From: an uncultured Chryseobacterium sp.
Lineage (GTDB): Bacteria > Bacteroidota > Bacteroidia > Flavobacteriales > Weeksellaceae
Reading direction: 5' to 3'
Assembly: GCA_913775525.1 (NCBI GenBank)
Contig: CAJYLH010000039.1
Coordinates: 28,575 to 92,574 of the forward strand
DNA length: 64,000 bases
The notes beneath the pieces were generated by a model that saw nothing but the letters and a program-made list of their open reading frames with translations, had not been told where the DNA came from and made no database searches. A program made the translations under genes and the position numbers. Below are positions 43,001 to 52,666 of the stretch, one piece after another. The first letter of the stretch is position 1, and each line of letters begins with the position of its first letter.

Positions 43001-43023
43001 TATATTTGTGCTTAGCAAATATA
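43001..43023. promoter_or_regulatory. Two opposed -7 boxes (TATATTTG / CAAATATA) for rlmH and brkB
   Basis: TATATTTG (43001-43008, plus) serves rlmH and its mirror (43016-43023, minus) serves the BrkB gene. The two form a perfect palindrome around TGCTTAG. Predicted starts (about 43014 and 43010) lie within or past the partner box, so the two polymerases would compete. Confidence 0.55.
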
Positions 43024-43027
43024 AGAA

Positions 43028-43501
43028 ATGCAGATTAATTTACTTTGCATCGGCAAAACCGACGATAAGGAGATCACTTCACTCATCAGCTATTACCTTA
43101 AGCGCATGCCGAAACACTGGAACTTTAACATCATTGAAATCCCAGATGTGAAAAATGCCCGGAACCTGTCGCCGGAGCTCCTGAAAAAGGAAGAAGCCAA
43201 ACTATTCCTGTCCCATACCGATAAGAATGATCTTATGATTCTCCTGGATGAAAAAGGCAAACAATATACCAGCAGGGAATGGGCACAGAAAATAGATTCA
43301 TGGATGGGTTCTTCCCTAAAAAAGATCCATATCCTTATCGGGGGTGCTTATGGCTTTTCTGAGGACATTTATACCCGGGCCAATGAAAAGATTTCCCTGT
43401 CTAAAATGACTTTTACCCATCAGATGATCCGACTCTTTATTGTTGAACAGGTCTACAGGGCAGACCAGATTTTACAGGGAAAGCCGTATCATAATGACTG
43501 A
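43028..43501 (+). CDS. rlmH: 23S rRNA (pseudouridine1915-N3)-methyltransferase RlmH
   Basis: The 157-residue SPOUT methyltransferase modifies pseudouridine 1915 of 23S rRNA. The knotted SAM-binding region reads ILIGGAYGFSEDIYTRANEK and the C-terminal signature LFIVEQVYRADQILQGKPYH is complete. The length is normal. It stands alone, with a start 20 bp after its -7 box. Confidence 0.96.
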   Translation: MQINLLCIGKTDDKEITSLISYYLKRMPKHWNFNIIEIPDVKNARNLSPELLKKEEAKLFLSHTDKNDLMILLDEKGKQYTSREWAQKIDSWMGSSLKKIHILIGGAYGFSEDIYTRANEKISLSKMTFTHQMIRLFIVEQVYRADQILQGKPYHND

Positions 43502-43535
43502 GGTAAGATATAGTGTAAAATGTATTAATGATATT

Positions 43536-43567
43536 AAAAAGGCCGCCTTACAATATTGAGACAGCCT
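43536..43567 (-). terminator. Terminator of the tatA-PAP2-TPR operon
   Basis: On the minus strand AGGCTGTCT pairs with AGGCGGCCT (two G-U pairs) across a ten-base loop, then five T follow. It lies 40 bp after the TPR gene. It may weakly serve rlmH from the other side. Confidence 0.65.
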
Positions 43568-43607
43568 GTGTTTATGTTCTGAAAGCTTGGAAATAGCTTG
43601 TATTTTC

Positions 43608-44426
43608 TTATTTGGATTTCACAGCGCATTTAGCGTAATAGTCAGCAAGGACTGCTTTTTCATAACCCAGGCTAACCGCTTTATCCAGAGTGGTGCAGGC
43701 CTCTTTGGTTTTAGCAGCGTCGAACAGAATCATAGCTTTGGTCACGTAAGATTGTGCAAATTTAGGATCTATCGCAATAGCCTTGTTGATATCCGTAAGT
43801 GCTTCTTTGGACTTTTTCATCTTCAGATAGATATCCGCTCTTCCGTTATACAACAGCGATTCCGGTTTTTCAGAGATCAGCTGATTGTAATCTTTCAGCG
43901 CGCCTTCAAGGTCGCCACTGTTTTTTTTAAGATTGGCCAGTCCGGTCCTGGCATAGATATTATCCGGGGCGAAAGTCAGCACCTGATTGAGGTCTTTCAT
44001 GGCCAACTCTTTCTTTCCCTGGCTGTCATAAATTTTAGACCGGGTAAGGTACATGTCAGCATTTTCCGGATCTACTTTCAGTCCCTGAACAATATACTGC
44101 AACGCTTTTTCCTTGCTTCCTTTCTGGCTGTGCAGGGAAGCTAAATTAGCATATACCGGTGCAGACACCGGATTGGCTTTCAGCGCATATTCATAGGATT
44201 TAAAAGCCTGGGTGGTTTTACCAAGCCTTCTCTGAGCTGTTCCGAGGTTATTGTAATACTCCGACTGGAATTTCTGGATGTGTTCTTTTTCGGCCAGCTG
44301 TGAATACTGCTGTTCGGCACACTGATAATCTGCCTTTTTAAAGCATTCTTCTGCTTTCTTGGCATCCTGGGCAAAGCTGTACCAGGATACGGATACAAGA
44401 GCTAGAGATAATAGATGTTTTTTCAT
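43608..44426 (-). CDS. Secreted tetratricopeptide repeat protein
   Basis: The 272-residue protein starts with a signal peptide (SVSWYSFAQ, cleavage near residue 20). The rest is a run of about six TPR units, each with the G-x-x-x-x-A and A-x-x-x-x-x-x-P spacing (for example YYNLGTAQRRLGKTTQAFKS and YNGRADIYLKMKKSKEALT). TPR proteins serve as scaffolds; the partner is unknown. Location is periplasm or outer membrane. The start overlaps the PAP2 gene by 4 bp (ATGA), so it is coupled to it. Confidence 0.88.
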   Translation of the reverse strand: MKKHLLSLALVSVSWYSFAQDAKKAEECFKKADYQCAEQQYSQLAEKEHIQKFQSEYYNNLGTAQRRLGKTTQAFKSYEYALKANPVSAPVYANLASLHSQKGSKEKALQYIVQGLKVDPENADMYLTRSKIYDSQGKKELAMKDLNQVLTFAPDNIYARTGLANLKKNSGDLEGALKDYNQLISEKPESLLYNGRADIYLKMKKSKEALTDINKAIAIDPKFAQSYVTKAMILFDAAKTKEACTTLDKAVSLGYEKAVLADYYAKCAVKSK

Positions 44427-44989
44427 TCGGTTATGGTTTGTTTGTGGATAACTTTTCCGGCCAGCGCAGCAAATACACCCCCCAATAAAAGTCCAACAAA
44501 CGCCCCCACCAAAATATCTATCGGGAAATGCACGCCTAAATAAATCCGGCTGTAAGCAACTGCCGCTGCCCATACAAATATAGCATAAGGAAACCATTTA
44601 AGCTTCTTTTTCAACAGAATACTTAAATAAGTAGCCAAGAAAAATGTATTGGAAGCATGGGCGGAATAGAAACCGTACTGCCCGCCGCATTTTACAATCC
44701 TCATGTGGTGTTCCAGCGTGGGATCGTGGCAGGGCCTTAACCTCGCCACACCATATTTGAAAACTCCTGCAAGCTGGTCTGATACCACAGTACCTATAGC
44801 TACAAAAACAAGAATGAACACGAGTGCTCTCAGCTTGTAATTCTTATACAGGAAATAAAGGAATATGATGTATAACGGGACCCAGATCCACGTACCGGAA
44901 ATCATCATCCAGAACTGGTCAAACGATGAATCTCCCAGATTATTGAGAAATAAAAAGACTTTTTTGTCTTCCTGGATAATCTCTTCCAT
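44423..44989 (-). CDS. PAP2 family phosphatase
   Basis: The 188-residue membrane protein has about five helices and the three PAP2 motifs: KYGVARLRPCHDP (first), YSAHASN (second, with the PSGH-like SAH) and SRIYLGVHFPIDI (third). Such enzymes remove phosphate from lipids such as undecaprenyl diphosphate or phosphatidic acid at the periplasmic face. Which lipid is used cannot be told. It lies 4 bp after tatA and overlaps the TPR gene. Confidence 0.92.
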   Translation of the reverse strand: MEEIIQEDKKVFLFLNNLGDSSFDQFWMMISGTWIWVPLYIIFLYFLYKNYKLRALVFILVFVAIGTVVSDQLAGVFKYGVARLRPCHDPTLEHHMRIVKCGGQYGFYSAHASNTFFLATYLSILLKKKLKWFPYAIFVWAAAVAYSRIYLGVHFPIDILVGAFVGLLLGGVFAALAGKVIHKQTITE

Positions 44990-44993
44990 GAGG

Positions 44994-45329
44994 TTATCTG
45001 CTTACAGGACCTTCATACGTTTCGTCTTCTGAAGGCTTGGGTTTCTCAGGCTCAGTAGCAGCCGGCGTTTCATGTGCTGCATTATTCTGCAGCTCATGCA
45101 TAGGATTGTACTCTTTCGCGGCATCTTTTACCTTTTCGATCTCACGCTTGATCTCAGATACAGGATTATCTGTCTCTTTCATGATTTCGGTTTTGATATC
45201 TTCAACGGCACCACGCATTTTTCTCACTCCTGCCCCAAGGTCGCGTGCGATCTGCGGGAGCTTGTCCGGCCCGAATAAGACTACGATTGCAATGGCAATC
45301 AGTGCCATTTCTCCAAAACTTAGTTCCAT
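44994..45329 (-). CDS. tatA: Twin-arginine translocase TatA/TatE family subunit
   Basis: The 111-residue protein has one N-terminal membrane helix (about 6-20), the hinge FGPDKLPQ (about 19-26), an amphipathic helix, and an acidic, Pro/Glu-rich tail. This is the standard layout of TatA (or TatB), which forms the pore of the Tat pathway for folded proteins. TatC is not in the window. The long helical region (residues 40-75) is a little TatB-like. It heads an operon with PAP2 and TPR genes. Confidence 0.9.
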   Translation of the reverse strand: MELSFGEMALIAIAIVVLFGPDKLPQIARDLGAGVRKMRGAVEDIKTEIMKETDNPVSEIKREIEKVKDAAKEYNPMHELQNNAAHETPAATEPEKPKPSEDETYEGPVSR

Positions 45330-45456
45330 GAAGTAAAATTACGAAAGATTATACATATAATTTCATTAATCTTATATTTTAAAGAAATTTTAAGACTGCG
45401 CCTCATGATACTCATATACAATGAGTCCAATATCTATGAAAATGAAATTTAACAGA

Positions 45457-46677
45457 TCAGATTTTCTTCTCTTTATTGAAAGCATAGTACGTCATCACTA
45501 CACTTACCGCCATCAGAATGAATGCCAGGAAGAATGGTGCCCCTGAAAACTCAAAGGGTGCATCTTCATGGGTAAAATAGTAAAAGAGATTTGTCATCAT
45601 CGGCGGTCCGATAATGGAAGTAGCACTCATCAGGCTGGTCAGTGCCCCTTGTAATTCGCCCTGCTCATTGGAAGGAACACTTTTGGTAATCACCGACTGG
45701 AGTGCAGGACCACATATCCCACCAAGGCAATACGGGATCAAAAATACGAACATCATCCAACCCTGCGAAGCAAAAGCGAATAAAAGCATTCCTATGGCAT
45801 ACAGGGTAAGTCCGTAATAAATGCTTTTCTGTTCTCCCAGTTTCGGAGTGGTCCACCGGATCAGCCCTCCCTGTACCAGTCCCACCAACAGCCCTACGAC
45901 ACCGAGTGAAATCCCGACCATCCTTTCAGTCCAGTTGAATTTGTACATGGTAAAGAAACTCCAGTTGCTCTGTACGGCATGGCCGGCGATATAGATCAGG
46001 ATCAGTGCTGCAATCAGTCCTGAAATTTCTGGGTGTTTCCCTAAAAATTTAAATGAGCCTACAGGATTAGCCCTTTTCCAGCTGAATTCCCTTCTTTTAT
46101 CTTTGTCAAGACTTTCCGGAAGGATAAAGTATCCATACAGGAAATTAAGCAGGCATAATCCTGCCGCCGCGTAGAAAGGAACCCTGGCACCATAATGCCC
46201 CAGAACCCCACCCAGAACCGGGCCTATGATAAAGCCAAGCCCGAAAGCGGCTCCTATCAGTCCGAAATTTTTAGCCCGGTCTTCATCTGTGGAAATATCC
46301 GCAATATAGGCACTGGCCGTTGTAACACTGGCTCCCGTAATCCCGGCGATAACCCTTCCCAGGAACAACCACCAGATGGTAGGGGCAAGTGCCAGGAAGA
46401 TATAATCTACAGCAAATCCGAACAGTGAGATCAGAATGATGGGCCTCCGTCCGTACTTATCACTAAGGTTTCCTACCAAAGGAGAAAATATAAACTGGGT
46501 GAATGCATAAGCGAACCCAAGCCAGCCGCCATATTTTGCGGCTTCGCTGATGTCGGCATGAATCAGTTCTTCGATTAGTTTGGGAACAACGGGGATGATG
46601 ATTCCCCAGCCGGTAATATCAATCAGCAAGGTAATAAATATGAAGCCGATGGCTGCTTTCTTCTTTGTGTTATCCAT
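45457..46677 (-). CDS. TCR/Tet-type MFS multidrug exporter
   Basis: The 406-residue MFS protein has twelve predicted helices. [17 protein letters not shown] is the loop 2-3 motif A and [18 protein letters not shown] lies in the loop after motif C ([12 protein letters not shown]), the antiporter motif. The order and length match TetA-like exporters widespread in Bacteroidota. Drug specificity cannot be assigned. It is a single gene; its upstream DNA holds heptamer repeats. Confidence 0.9.
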   Translation of the reverse strand: MDNTKKKAAIGFIFITLLIDITGWGIIIPVVPKLIEELIHADISEAAKYGGWLGFAYAFTQFIFSPLVGNLSDKYGRRPIILISLFGFAVDYIFLALAPTIWWLFLGRVIAGITGASVTTASAYIADISTDEDRAKNFGLIGAAFGLGFIIGPVLGGVLGHYGARVPFYAAAGLCLLNFLYGYFILPESLDKDKRREFSWKRANPVGSFKFLGKHPEISGLIAALILIYIAGHAVQSNWSFFTMYKFNWTERMVGISLGVVGLLVGLVQGGLIRWTTPKLGEQKSIYYGLTLYAIGMLLFAFASQGWMMFVFLIPYCLGGICGPALQSVITKSVPSNEQGELQGALTSLMSATSIIGPPMMTNLFYYFTHEDAPFEFSGAPFFLAFILMAVSVVMTYYAFNKEKKI

Positions 46678-46805
46678 AATGATGCAAAAATAATAAATTT
46701 GGAGATATAGGGATGAGTTATGAGTTAGAAGTTAGTAGTGATGAGTTTTGTACGCAGTCGTTTCAGCTATTATAAGCAAGAATTGAAATTGTTGTTTATC
46801 AGCCA

Positions 46806-46868
46806 ATCTATAATCTATAATCTATAATCTATAATCTATAATCTATAATCTATAATCTATAATCTAAA
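46806..46868. repeat. ATCTATA heptamer array, eight perfect units
   Basis: Eight identical ATCTATA units in a row, then ATCTAAA. It is the most regular heptamer array in the window, and such a run is prone to slippage. It lies directly against the secDF terminator. Confidence 0.95.
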
Positions 46869-46898
46869 AAAAAACAGACCACCTTTTCAGGCAGTCTG
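46866..46898 (-). terminator. Terminator of secDF
   Basis: On the minus strand CAGACTGCCT pairs with AGGTGGTCTG (two G-U pairs) across GAAA, followed by nine T. It lies 23 bp after the secDF stop codon. Confidence 0.85.
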
Positions 46899-46921
46899 TC
46901 TTATCTTATTTAGTGTAGTTC

Positions 46922-49831
46922 TTATTTTGAAGCAAGGACTTCTTTACTGGATGTTGATTTACCGTGTACATCTTCTTCTTTTCCTGTCTTCAGGAAATCG
47001 TAGGCAATAGCCGAAGCGATGAAGATGGATGAATAGGTACCGAACGCGATACCGATCAGCATGGCAAACATAAATCCTCTCAGGTTATCGCCACCGAAGA
47101 TAAAGATGGCAAGGATAACAAGGATCGTTGTGAATGAAGTGTTGAAGGTTCTTCCCAGCGTACTGGAGATGGAGTCATCAAACAATCCTGCCAACGTCAG
47201 GGATTTTTTCTCTTTCAGGTATTCACGGATACGGTCAAAGATAATTACCGTATCGTTGATGGAATATCCTAATACCGTAAGGATGGCCGCAACGAAATCC
47301 TGGTTGATCTCCATATTGAACGGCATAAACTTATGAAGCAGTGAGTAAGCACCCAGGATGATCACTGCATCGTGGAACAATGCTGCAACGGCACCCAGGG
47401 AGAACTGCCATTTTCTGAATCGTACAAGGATGTAGATAAAGATCCCTGCCAATGCAGCTACAACCGCTAAGATACCGTGTTTCTGAATGTCATCTGCTAC
47501 GGTAGGACCTACTTTCTCAGAAGAAATGATTCCCGCGTGATCTTTATCTGCAGATTTGAAATCAGCCAGTGTCATATTAGCCGGTAAGCTGGACTTCAGT
47601 CCTGTGAACAATTTCTGCTCTACGGTCTGGTCAGCTTTTAAAGATTCGTCACCAATCAGGTAATCAGTAGAAATTTTAAGTTGCTTATCGTTTCCGAAAG
47701 TCTTGGCTTCCACAGAAGAGTTTTTACCGTCTTCCGTCTGGAATACTTTAACCAGGTTACCTTCGATATCTTCAGCATTCACCGCTTTATCGAATCTCAC
47801 TACATAGTTCCGGCCTCCCGTAAAGTCGATCCCGTATTTAAATCCGTGGATGGCGATAGAAGCAATACTGATCACTGTTAAAATCGCAGAAATGATATAT
47901 GCATATTTTCTTTTTCCGATAAAATCGATCCAGGTATTTCGGAACATATTTTTCGTAGGAGCCGTCCATACGGAAAGATGTTTTCCTTTGTTCAGCCTGG
48001 AGAAAATCATTACTCGGGAAATCAATACTGAAGTAAAGAACGTCATTAAGATACCGATTCCCAAAGTAAGGGCAAATCCTTTGATAGGTCCGGTTCCGAA
48101 AAGGAAAAGAACACCAGCCGTTAGTAATGTCGTTAAGTGACCGTCAACAATAGCACTTAAAGCGTGTTTGAAACCGTCTTTATACGCTTCAAGAATGCTT
48201 TTTCCGGCGAAAAGCTCTTCTTTGGTTCTTTCATAAATAATTACGTTCGTATCCACTGCCATGGCCATCGTCAGTACAATACCTGCAATACCAGGAAGAG
48301 TAAGAGTGGCATCTACGGAATCCATAATTCCGAAGATATAGAACAGGTTGATCATCATAGCAATCACCGCATATACTCCGGCTCCGCCATAATAAAAAAT
48401 AATATAGGCAATGATGATTAAGAACGCGATGGCAAAAGACAGCATCCCCGCATCAATCGACTCCTGACCCAATGACGGACCTACCTGAGTCGCCTGAACT
48501 ACTTTAGCTCCTGCCGGAAGTTTGCCGGCTCCCAGAACGTCTACCAGTTCTTTGGCTTCTTCCTGCGAGAAGTTCCCGGAAATCTGGGTTCTTCCGTTCG
48601 GAATGGCATTAACTACATTCGGAGCAGTATACACTCTGTTATCCAGGGTTACAGCAACCGGCTTCCCAACGTTTTTCTCGGTTAAGGTTTTCCATTCTTT
48701 CGCTCCTTTGGAATCCATCTGCATGTCTACCACTACCCTTCCCAGCTCGTCATAACTGATGTTGGCACTTTCAACAGCACCGTCTACCGGAGCTTTCTGA
48801 TTGATATTGCTTCTGATGGCATACAAAACCAGGCTTTCCGAATCGTTAGCTTCAGGTTTGTATCCCCACATGAATTGGGTATATTTAATATTGGCCGGAC
48901 GTAAAGACTGGGCTACTTTGCTGTTCAGGATTTTATTCACTGCAGCAGTATCAGACAATTTAACATTAGCTACACCATTGGTTCTCAGCTTATCGATGTG
49001 CAGAAGATTCATAAAGTTGGTATTCTTCGCAACTCCCATCGAATCTGCTTTGGCAGCTACCATGGTCCCCAGAGTCTGGAAATAAGGCGCTACCTCAGGA
49101 ACCTGCTGTACTTCCCAGAACTGAAGCTTTGCTGAAGTCTGGAGCATTTTCTTTACTTTATCAATGTCCTTCATCCCCGGCATTTCCACAGAAATCCTGG
49201 CAGTACCCGGAACCCTCTGAACGTTAGGCTGCACGGCACCCATCTTGTCGATCCTTGTCCTGATTACCTCAAAAGCGGTTCCTACAGAAAGGTCGATTCT
49301 TCTTTTGATGATGCTTTTTACCTGCTCATCTGTGGTGTTATACTTGATCTCGGAAAGGTTCGTATTCCCGAAAAGCTCAGGATCAGCCAGTTTCAGGTTG
49401 GTTCCTTTTGCTTTGTTAATCGCATCGAACTCATCAAAAAAGTTATCGATATACGATTTAGTGGAATTTTTCTGTACTTCATCTGTCTTGTTCAAAGCTT
49501 CGATAAGAACAGGATTGGTAGAATAATTGGTTAAATCATTCACCAGGTCTCTCTGGTTGATCTCCAAAAGAACGTTGATCCCTCCCTTAAGGTCAAGACC
49601 CAGTTTCATTTCCTTGTCTTTTGCTTTGGTGTAATACAGTTGGGTAAACCATAAGTTCAGTGTATCCTTGGAAAGCCTTGCAATCTCTTTCTGATACTTT
49701 TCCGGATTGTCTCCTGCGACAGCAGCTGCCTGCTTTTCAATTTTGCTTGCGTACCAGGTGGGTAACAGCTCATTTAAGCAAATTAGCCCCAGTACAATAG
49801 CAACAATTGTAATAAGTCCTTTTCCTTGCAT
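46922..49831 (-). CDS. secDF: Protein translocase subunit SecDF (fused)
   Basis: The 969-residue protein fuses SecD and SecF, as is usual in Bacteroidota. The SecD half (about 1-600) has the first helix, the large periplasmic domain (DLKGGINVLLEINQRDL at about 79-95) and five helices with AMAVDTNVIIYERTKEEL. The SecF half (about 640-960) holds DFTGGRNYVVRFDK and GYSINDTVIIFDRIREY. It pulls proteins across the membrane with the proton gradient. It is a single gene with promoter and terminator. Confidence 0.96.
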   Translation of the reverse strand: MQGKGLITIVAIVLGLICLNELLPTWYASKIEKQAAAVAGDNPEKYQKEIARLSKDTLNLWFTQLYYTKAKDKEMKLGLDLKGGINVLLEINQRDLVNDLTNYSTNPVLIEALNKTDEVQKNSTKSYIDNFFDEFDAINKAKGTNLKLADPELFGNTNLSEIKYNTTDEQVKSIIKRRIDLSVGTAFEVIRTRIDKMGAVQPNVQRVPGTARISVEMPGMKDIDKVKKMLQTSAKLQFWEVQQVPEVAPYFQTLGTMVAAKADSMGVAKNTNFMNLLHIDKLRTNGVANVKLSDTAAVNKILNSKVAQSLRPANIKYTQFMWGYKPEANDSESLVLYAIRSNINQKAPVDGAVESANISYDELGRVVVDMQMDSKGAKEWKTLTEKNVGKPVAVTLDNRVYTAPNVVNAIPNGRTQISGNFSQEEAKELVDVLGAGKLPAGAKVVQATQVGPSLGQESIDAGMLSFAIAFLIIIAYIIFYYGGAGVYAVIAMMINLFYIFGIMDSVDATLTLPGIAGIVLTMAMAVDTNVIIYERTKEELFAGKSILEAYKDGFKHALSAIVDGHLTTLLTAGVLFLFGTGPIKGFALTLGIGILMTFFTSVLISRVMIFSRLNKGKHLSVWTAPTKNMFRNTWIDFIGKRKYAYIISAILTVISIASIAIHGFKYGIDFTGGRNYVVRFDKAVNAEDIEGNLVKVFQTEDGKNSSVEAKTFGNDKQLKISTDYLIGDESLKADQTVEQKLFTGLKSSLPANMTLADFKSADKDHAGIISSEKVGPTVADDIQKHGILAVVAALAGIFIYILVRFRKWQFSLGAVAALFHDAVIILGAYSLLHKFMPFNMEINQDFVAAILTVLGYSINDTVIIFDRIREYLKEKKSLTLAGLFDDSISSTLGRTFNTSFTTILVILAIFIFGGDNLRGFMFAMLIGIAFGTYSSIFIASAIAYDFLKTGKEEDVHGKSTSSKEVLASK

Positions 49832-49860
49832 TTTGTTATAAACTACGTTAAATTAAGTCG

Positions 49861-49868
49861 GCAAATAT
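49861..49868 (-). promoter_or_regulatory. -7 box TATATTTG of secDF
   Basis: An exact TAnnTTTG match on the minus strand, 29 bp before the secDF start codon. No convincing -33 box is seen. Confidence 0.5.
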
Positions 49869-50049
49869 AATGATTTTCTTGATAGTTTATGAATTTTTAA
49901 CAGCAGAAATGGTTTATTTCCAGATATATCGGTCTTTTCACCCATATTAGATATTTATTAAATATTCAGCTTTATTTTCATCGATTTTTCAATTTCACTT
50001 GGTATGGATTTTTCATATATAATTTCAAACCATTAACTATCAAAATATT

Positions 50050-51420
50050 ATGAAAAAACTACTTTTTGCGGGGAGCATCTTTTGTTCTCTTATTTTTAAT
50101 GCGCAGACCATCAGTCTGCAGGAGTTTGCTACCGGGCTCACCAGTCCTGTAGAGATCACCCATGCGAATGACAGCCGTCTTTTCGTAGTACAACAGAACG
50201 GAATCATTAAAATTGTACAGCCGAGCGGAGCCGTTAATGCTGCCAATTTTTTAAATATTAGCTCAAAAGTTACTTTTGGCGGTGAGCGCGGACTTTTAGG
50301 ACTGGCATTCCATCCGCAATACGCTACGAACGGATACTTTTTTGTGTATTACAATGATACTTCCGGTAACCTTACCGTATCCAGATTCACAGTAAGCAGC
50401 TCTGATCCTAATGTCGCTGATCCTTCAACAGAGAAAATCCTGCTTAATATCCCCAAACCATTCGACAACCATAACGGAGGCAGCATCCATTTCGGATCAG
50501 ATGGTTATTTATGGATCGTTACTGGTGACGGCGGCAGCGGCGGAGACCCTAACAACAATGCCCAGAATAAGAACTCATTGTTAGGAAAAATGCTCAGGAT
50601 TGATGTGAATACCACTACCGCGCCGTATTCCATACCGCCGACCAATCCTTTTGTGGGTGTGGACGGAGCCGATGAAGTCTGGGCGTACGGACTCAGAAAT
50701 GCCTGGAAGTTCTCTTTTGATCCGGTAACAGGAAATGCAATGATTGCTGATGTGGGACAGGGCCAGATTGAGGAGATCAACAGGGTTCCCGTAACACAGG
50801 CAGGCATTAACTTCGGCTGGAGATGTTATGAAGGAAATAATGCGTACAACACATCAGGATGTGCGGCTGCATCTACCATGATGTTCCCGGTAGCCGTATA
50901 TGACCATTCGGGAAACAGGTGTTCGATTACCGGAGGATATGTATACCGCGGACCTGCCTATCCTGCCCTGAGCGGAAAATATTTTTTTGCAGATTACTGC
51001 TCTACCCAGATCGGTATGCTGAATGCTGATAATACGATCACCTGGACACCGGCTTTCAGTGGCAATAATTTTTCGACATTCGGGATCAACAATCAGAATG
51101 AGCTATTTGTAGCCGCTGTAAACAATGGGAAAATTTATCGTATTACCACAGGAACTCTTGCCACTCAGGATAACGGAGGCTTTGCCACACCAGTAAGGAT
51201 ATATCCTATTCCGGCTTCCGAGAGGATCTTTATTGACGGATTTTATGGTACCGATATGACGGCTGACATTACCACTATTGAAGGAAGAAAAGTACTGGAT
51301 TCTGCCAAGGTGGAAAATGACTATAGTGTTAATATCACCGGAATCCCTGCCGGAACTTATTTTATCAATGTTAAATCCGGAGATCTCAGATCATACAGTC
51401 AGAAAATTATCATTAAATAA
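50050..51420 (+). CDS. Secreted PQQ-dependent sugar dehydrogenase family protein with T9SS sorting tail
   Basis: The 456-residue protein has a signal peptide (cleavage near residue 19, FNA-Q) and a six-bladed beta-propeller of the glucose/sorbosone dehydrogenase type: LLGLAFHPQYATNGYFFVYY, DNHNGGSIHFGSDGYLWI and WAYGLRNAWKFSFDP. Residues 378-456 form a type A T9SS sorting domain (YPIPASERIFI, then GTYFINVKSG), so it is exported through type IX secretion to the cell surface. Sugar oxidation is inferred from the fold; PQQ synthesis genes are not in the window, so the host may need external cofactor. Confidence 0.88.
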   Translation: MKKLLFAGSIFCSLIFNAQTISLQEFATGLTSPVEITHANDSRLFVVQQNGIIKIVQPSGAVNAANFLNISSKVTFGGERGLLGLAFHPQYATNGYFFVYYNDTSGNLTVSRFTVSSSDPNVADPSTEKILLNIPKPFDNHNGGSIHFGSDGYLWIVTGDGGSGGDPNNNAQNKNSLLGKMLRIDVNTTTAPYSIPPTNPFVGVDGADEVWAYGLRNAWKFSFDPVTGNAMIADVGQGQIEEINRVPVTQAGINFGWRCYEGNNAYNTSGCAAASTMMFPVAVYDHSGNRCSITGGYVYRGPAYPALSGKYFFADYCSTQIGMLNADNTITWTPAFSGNNFSTFGINNQNELFVAAVNNGKIYRITTGTLATQDNGGFATPVRIYPIPASERIFIDGFYGTDMTADITTIEGRKVLDSAKVENDYSVNITGIPAGTYFINVKSGDLRSYSQKIIIK

Positions 51421-51422
51421 CT

Positions 51423-52661
51423 TTATTTTTTAATACTTTCATGCACGCCCCTGCCATTGATAGCCGGGGCTTGTTTGTTTAAATAAAATACCGCTGCCAG
51501 CACAGGCAGGATCAGGGCCAGCCTTAGAGGAATGGAAAATCTTTCGCTGGCACCGTCAAACAGGAAGTTGGGAATCAGCGTGACCAGTAAAAATGAAGCG
51601 GTAAAAAAAACTTTTTCAGCAAAAGATAAACAGTCGCTGTCGGTCGCTAAAGTTCTGGTTGGTGAATCAGCTGCATACCATCCCAGGAAAAGCAGCATAA
51701 AAGGAAATGCCCAGATCCTGAAGGTATCCCAGGCAATGGCATGCAGCAGCAACGGAAAGACAGAAACTGCAACAATAAGGACCGGAATAATTGTATTGAC
51801 TTTCCTGAACATCTTAAAGAGCATCAGCATCATAAATAGAATCGGGAGACCATACCAGATGCTGCATCGCGAAACAAATATCCTTTGAAAAAAATGTCTG
51901 CTCTCATCGGCAAAATAGTAGCTGAAACTTTTGGTGTACGCAGAGGCCACAGAGTCTGCATACCGCTGGGTAACAAATCCGGTATGGGAAAGGTAGTGAT
52001 AAATGAGCGGATACATATTCCGTCCATTGGCTTCCTGAAATGCGTAGACACACATAACGGTTAATACAGGCAGGATCAAAAAAAGTACAGTCCGTTTTAA
52101 AGCACCATTGCTCCGCAAATAGCTTAAGGATAGATTCCCATTCGACAGAAAGGGCATGAGCAGCGCTAAAATACTCACAGGCAACATAATAAAAAAAGAA
52201 ATCTCGTGAATCAGTATGCTTATCGATGCCAGGATGGATGGCAACAGGACCTTTTCTAGTCTGATCAGGTACAGGACAAGAATAGCGATCAGGAAAATTA
52301 TATGATCCAGGTATCCGATAAGATGGGCTGAAAAAACCATGTACTGCGACAGGAAAAAAATCAGGCAGAATGCAACACTGTGTATGCTGCAGTTCTGCCT
52401 GTATGTTTCTTTTATGGCGATAAGGAATATAAGAAGGTACAGAAGCCCGATCATCGCAACTGAAAGGATCCCTATACTGAATTCATTCTTCGTAAAAAGC
52501 AATCCGAAAATTTCTCCTGCCAACCCTCTCTTGATAAATCCGAAGCGGTAATCCAGCATCCAGTGGGAAACTGCCCACTCATTCGGCAAGCGTACGGTTT
52601 TCAGTACGCTGAATGCAAGGGCGTACAGATACAGCAGTGGAATAAGGACCTTCCTGCTCAT
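51423..52661 (-). CDS. Polytopic membrane protein of unknown function
   Basis: The 412 residues contain about ten to eleven hydrophobic helices and short, basic loops. I do not recognise the family. The shape is reminiscent of EpsG-like or glycosyltransferase-type membrane proteins, but no catalytic motif is certain; the loops contain AYTKSFSYYFADESRH (about 237-252). It lies 5 bp after hemN in the same direction, so it is probably co-transcribed. It converges on the sugar dehydrogenase gene with only 2 bp between stop codons. Confidence 0.75.
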   Translation of the reverse strand: MSRKVLIPLLYLYALAFSVLKTVRLPNEWAVSHWMLDYRFGFIKRGLAGEIFGLLFTKNEFSIGILSVAMIGLLYLLIFLIAIKETYRQNCSIHSVAFCLIFFLSQYMVFSAHLIGYLDHIIFLIAILVLYLIRLEKVLLPSILASISILIHEISFFIMLPVSILALLMPFLSNGNLSLSYLRSNGALKRTVLFLILPVLTVMCVYAFQEANGRNMYPLIYHYLSHTGFVTQRYADSVASAYTKSFSYYFADESRHFFQRIFVSRCSIWYGLPILFMMLMLFKMFRKVNTIIPVLIVAVSVFPLLLHAIAWDTFRIWAFPFMLLFLGWYAADSPTRTLATDSDCLSFAEKVFFTASFLLVTLIPNFLFDGASERFSIPLRLALILPVLAAVFYLNKQAPAINGRGVHESIKK

Positions 52662-52666
52662 ACAAT

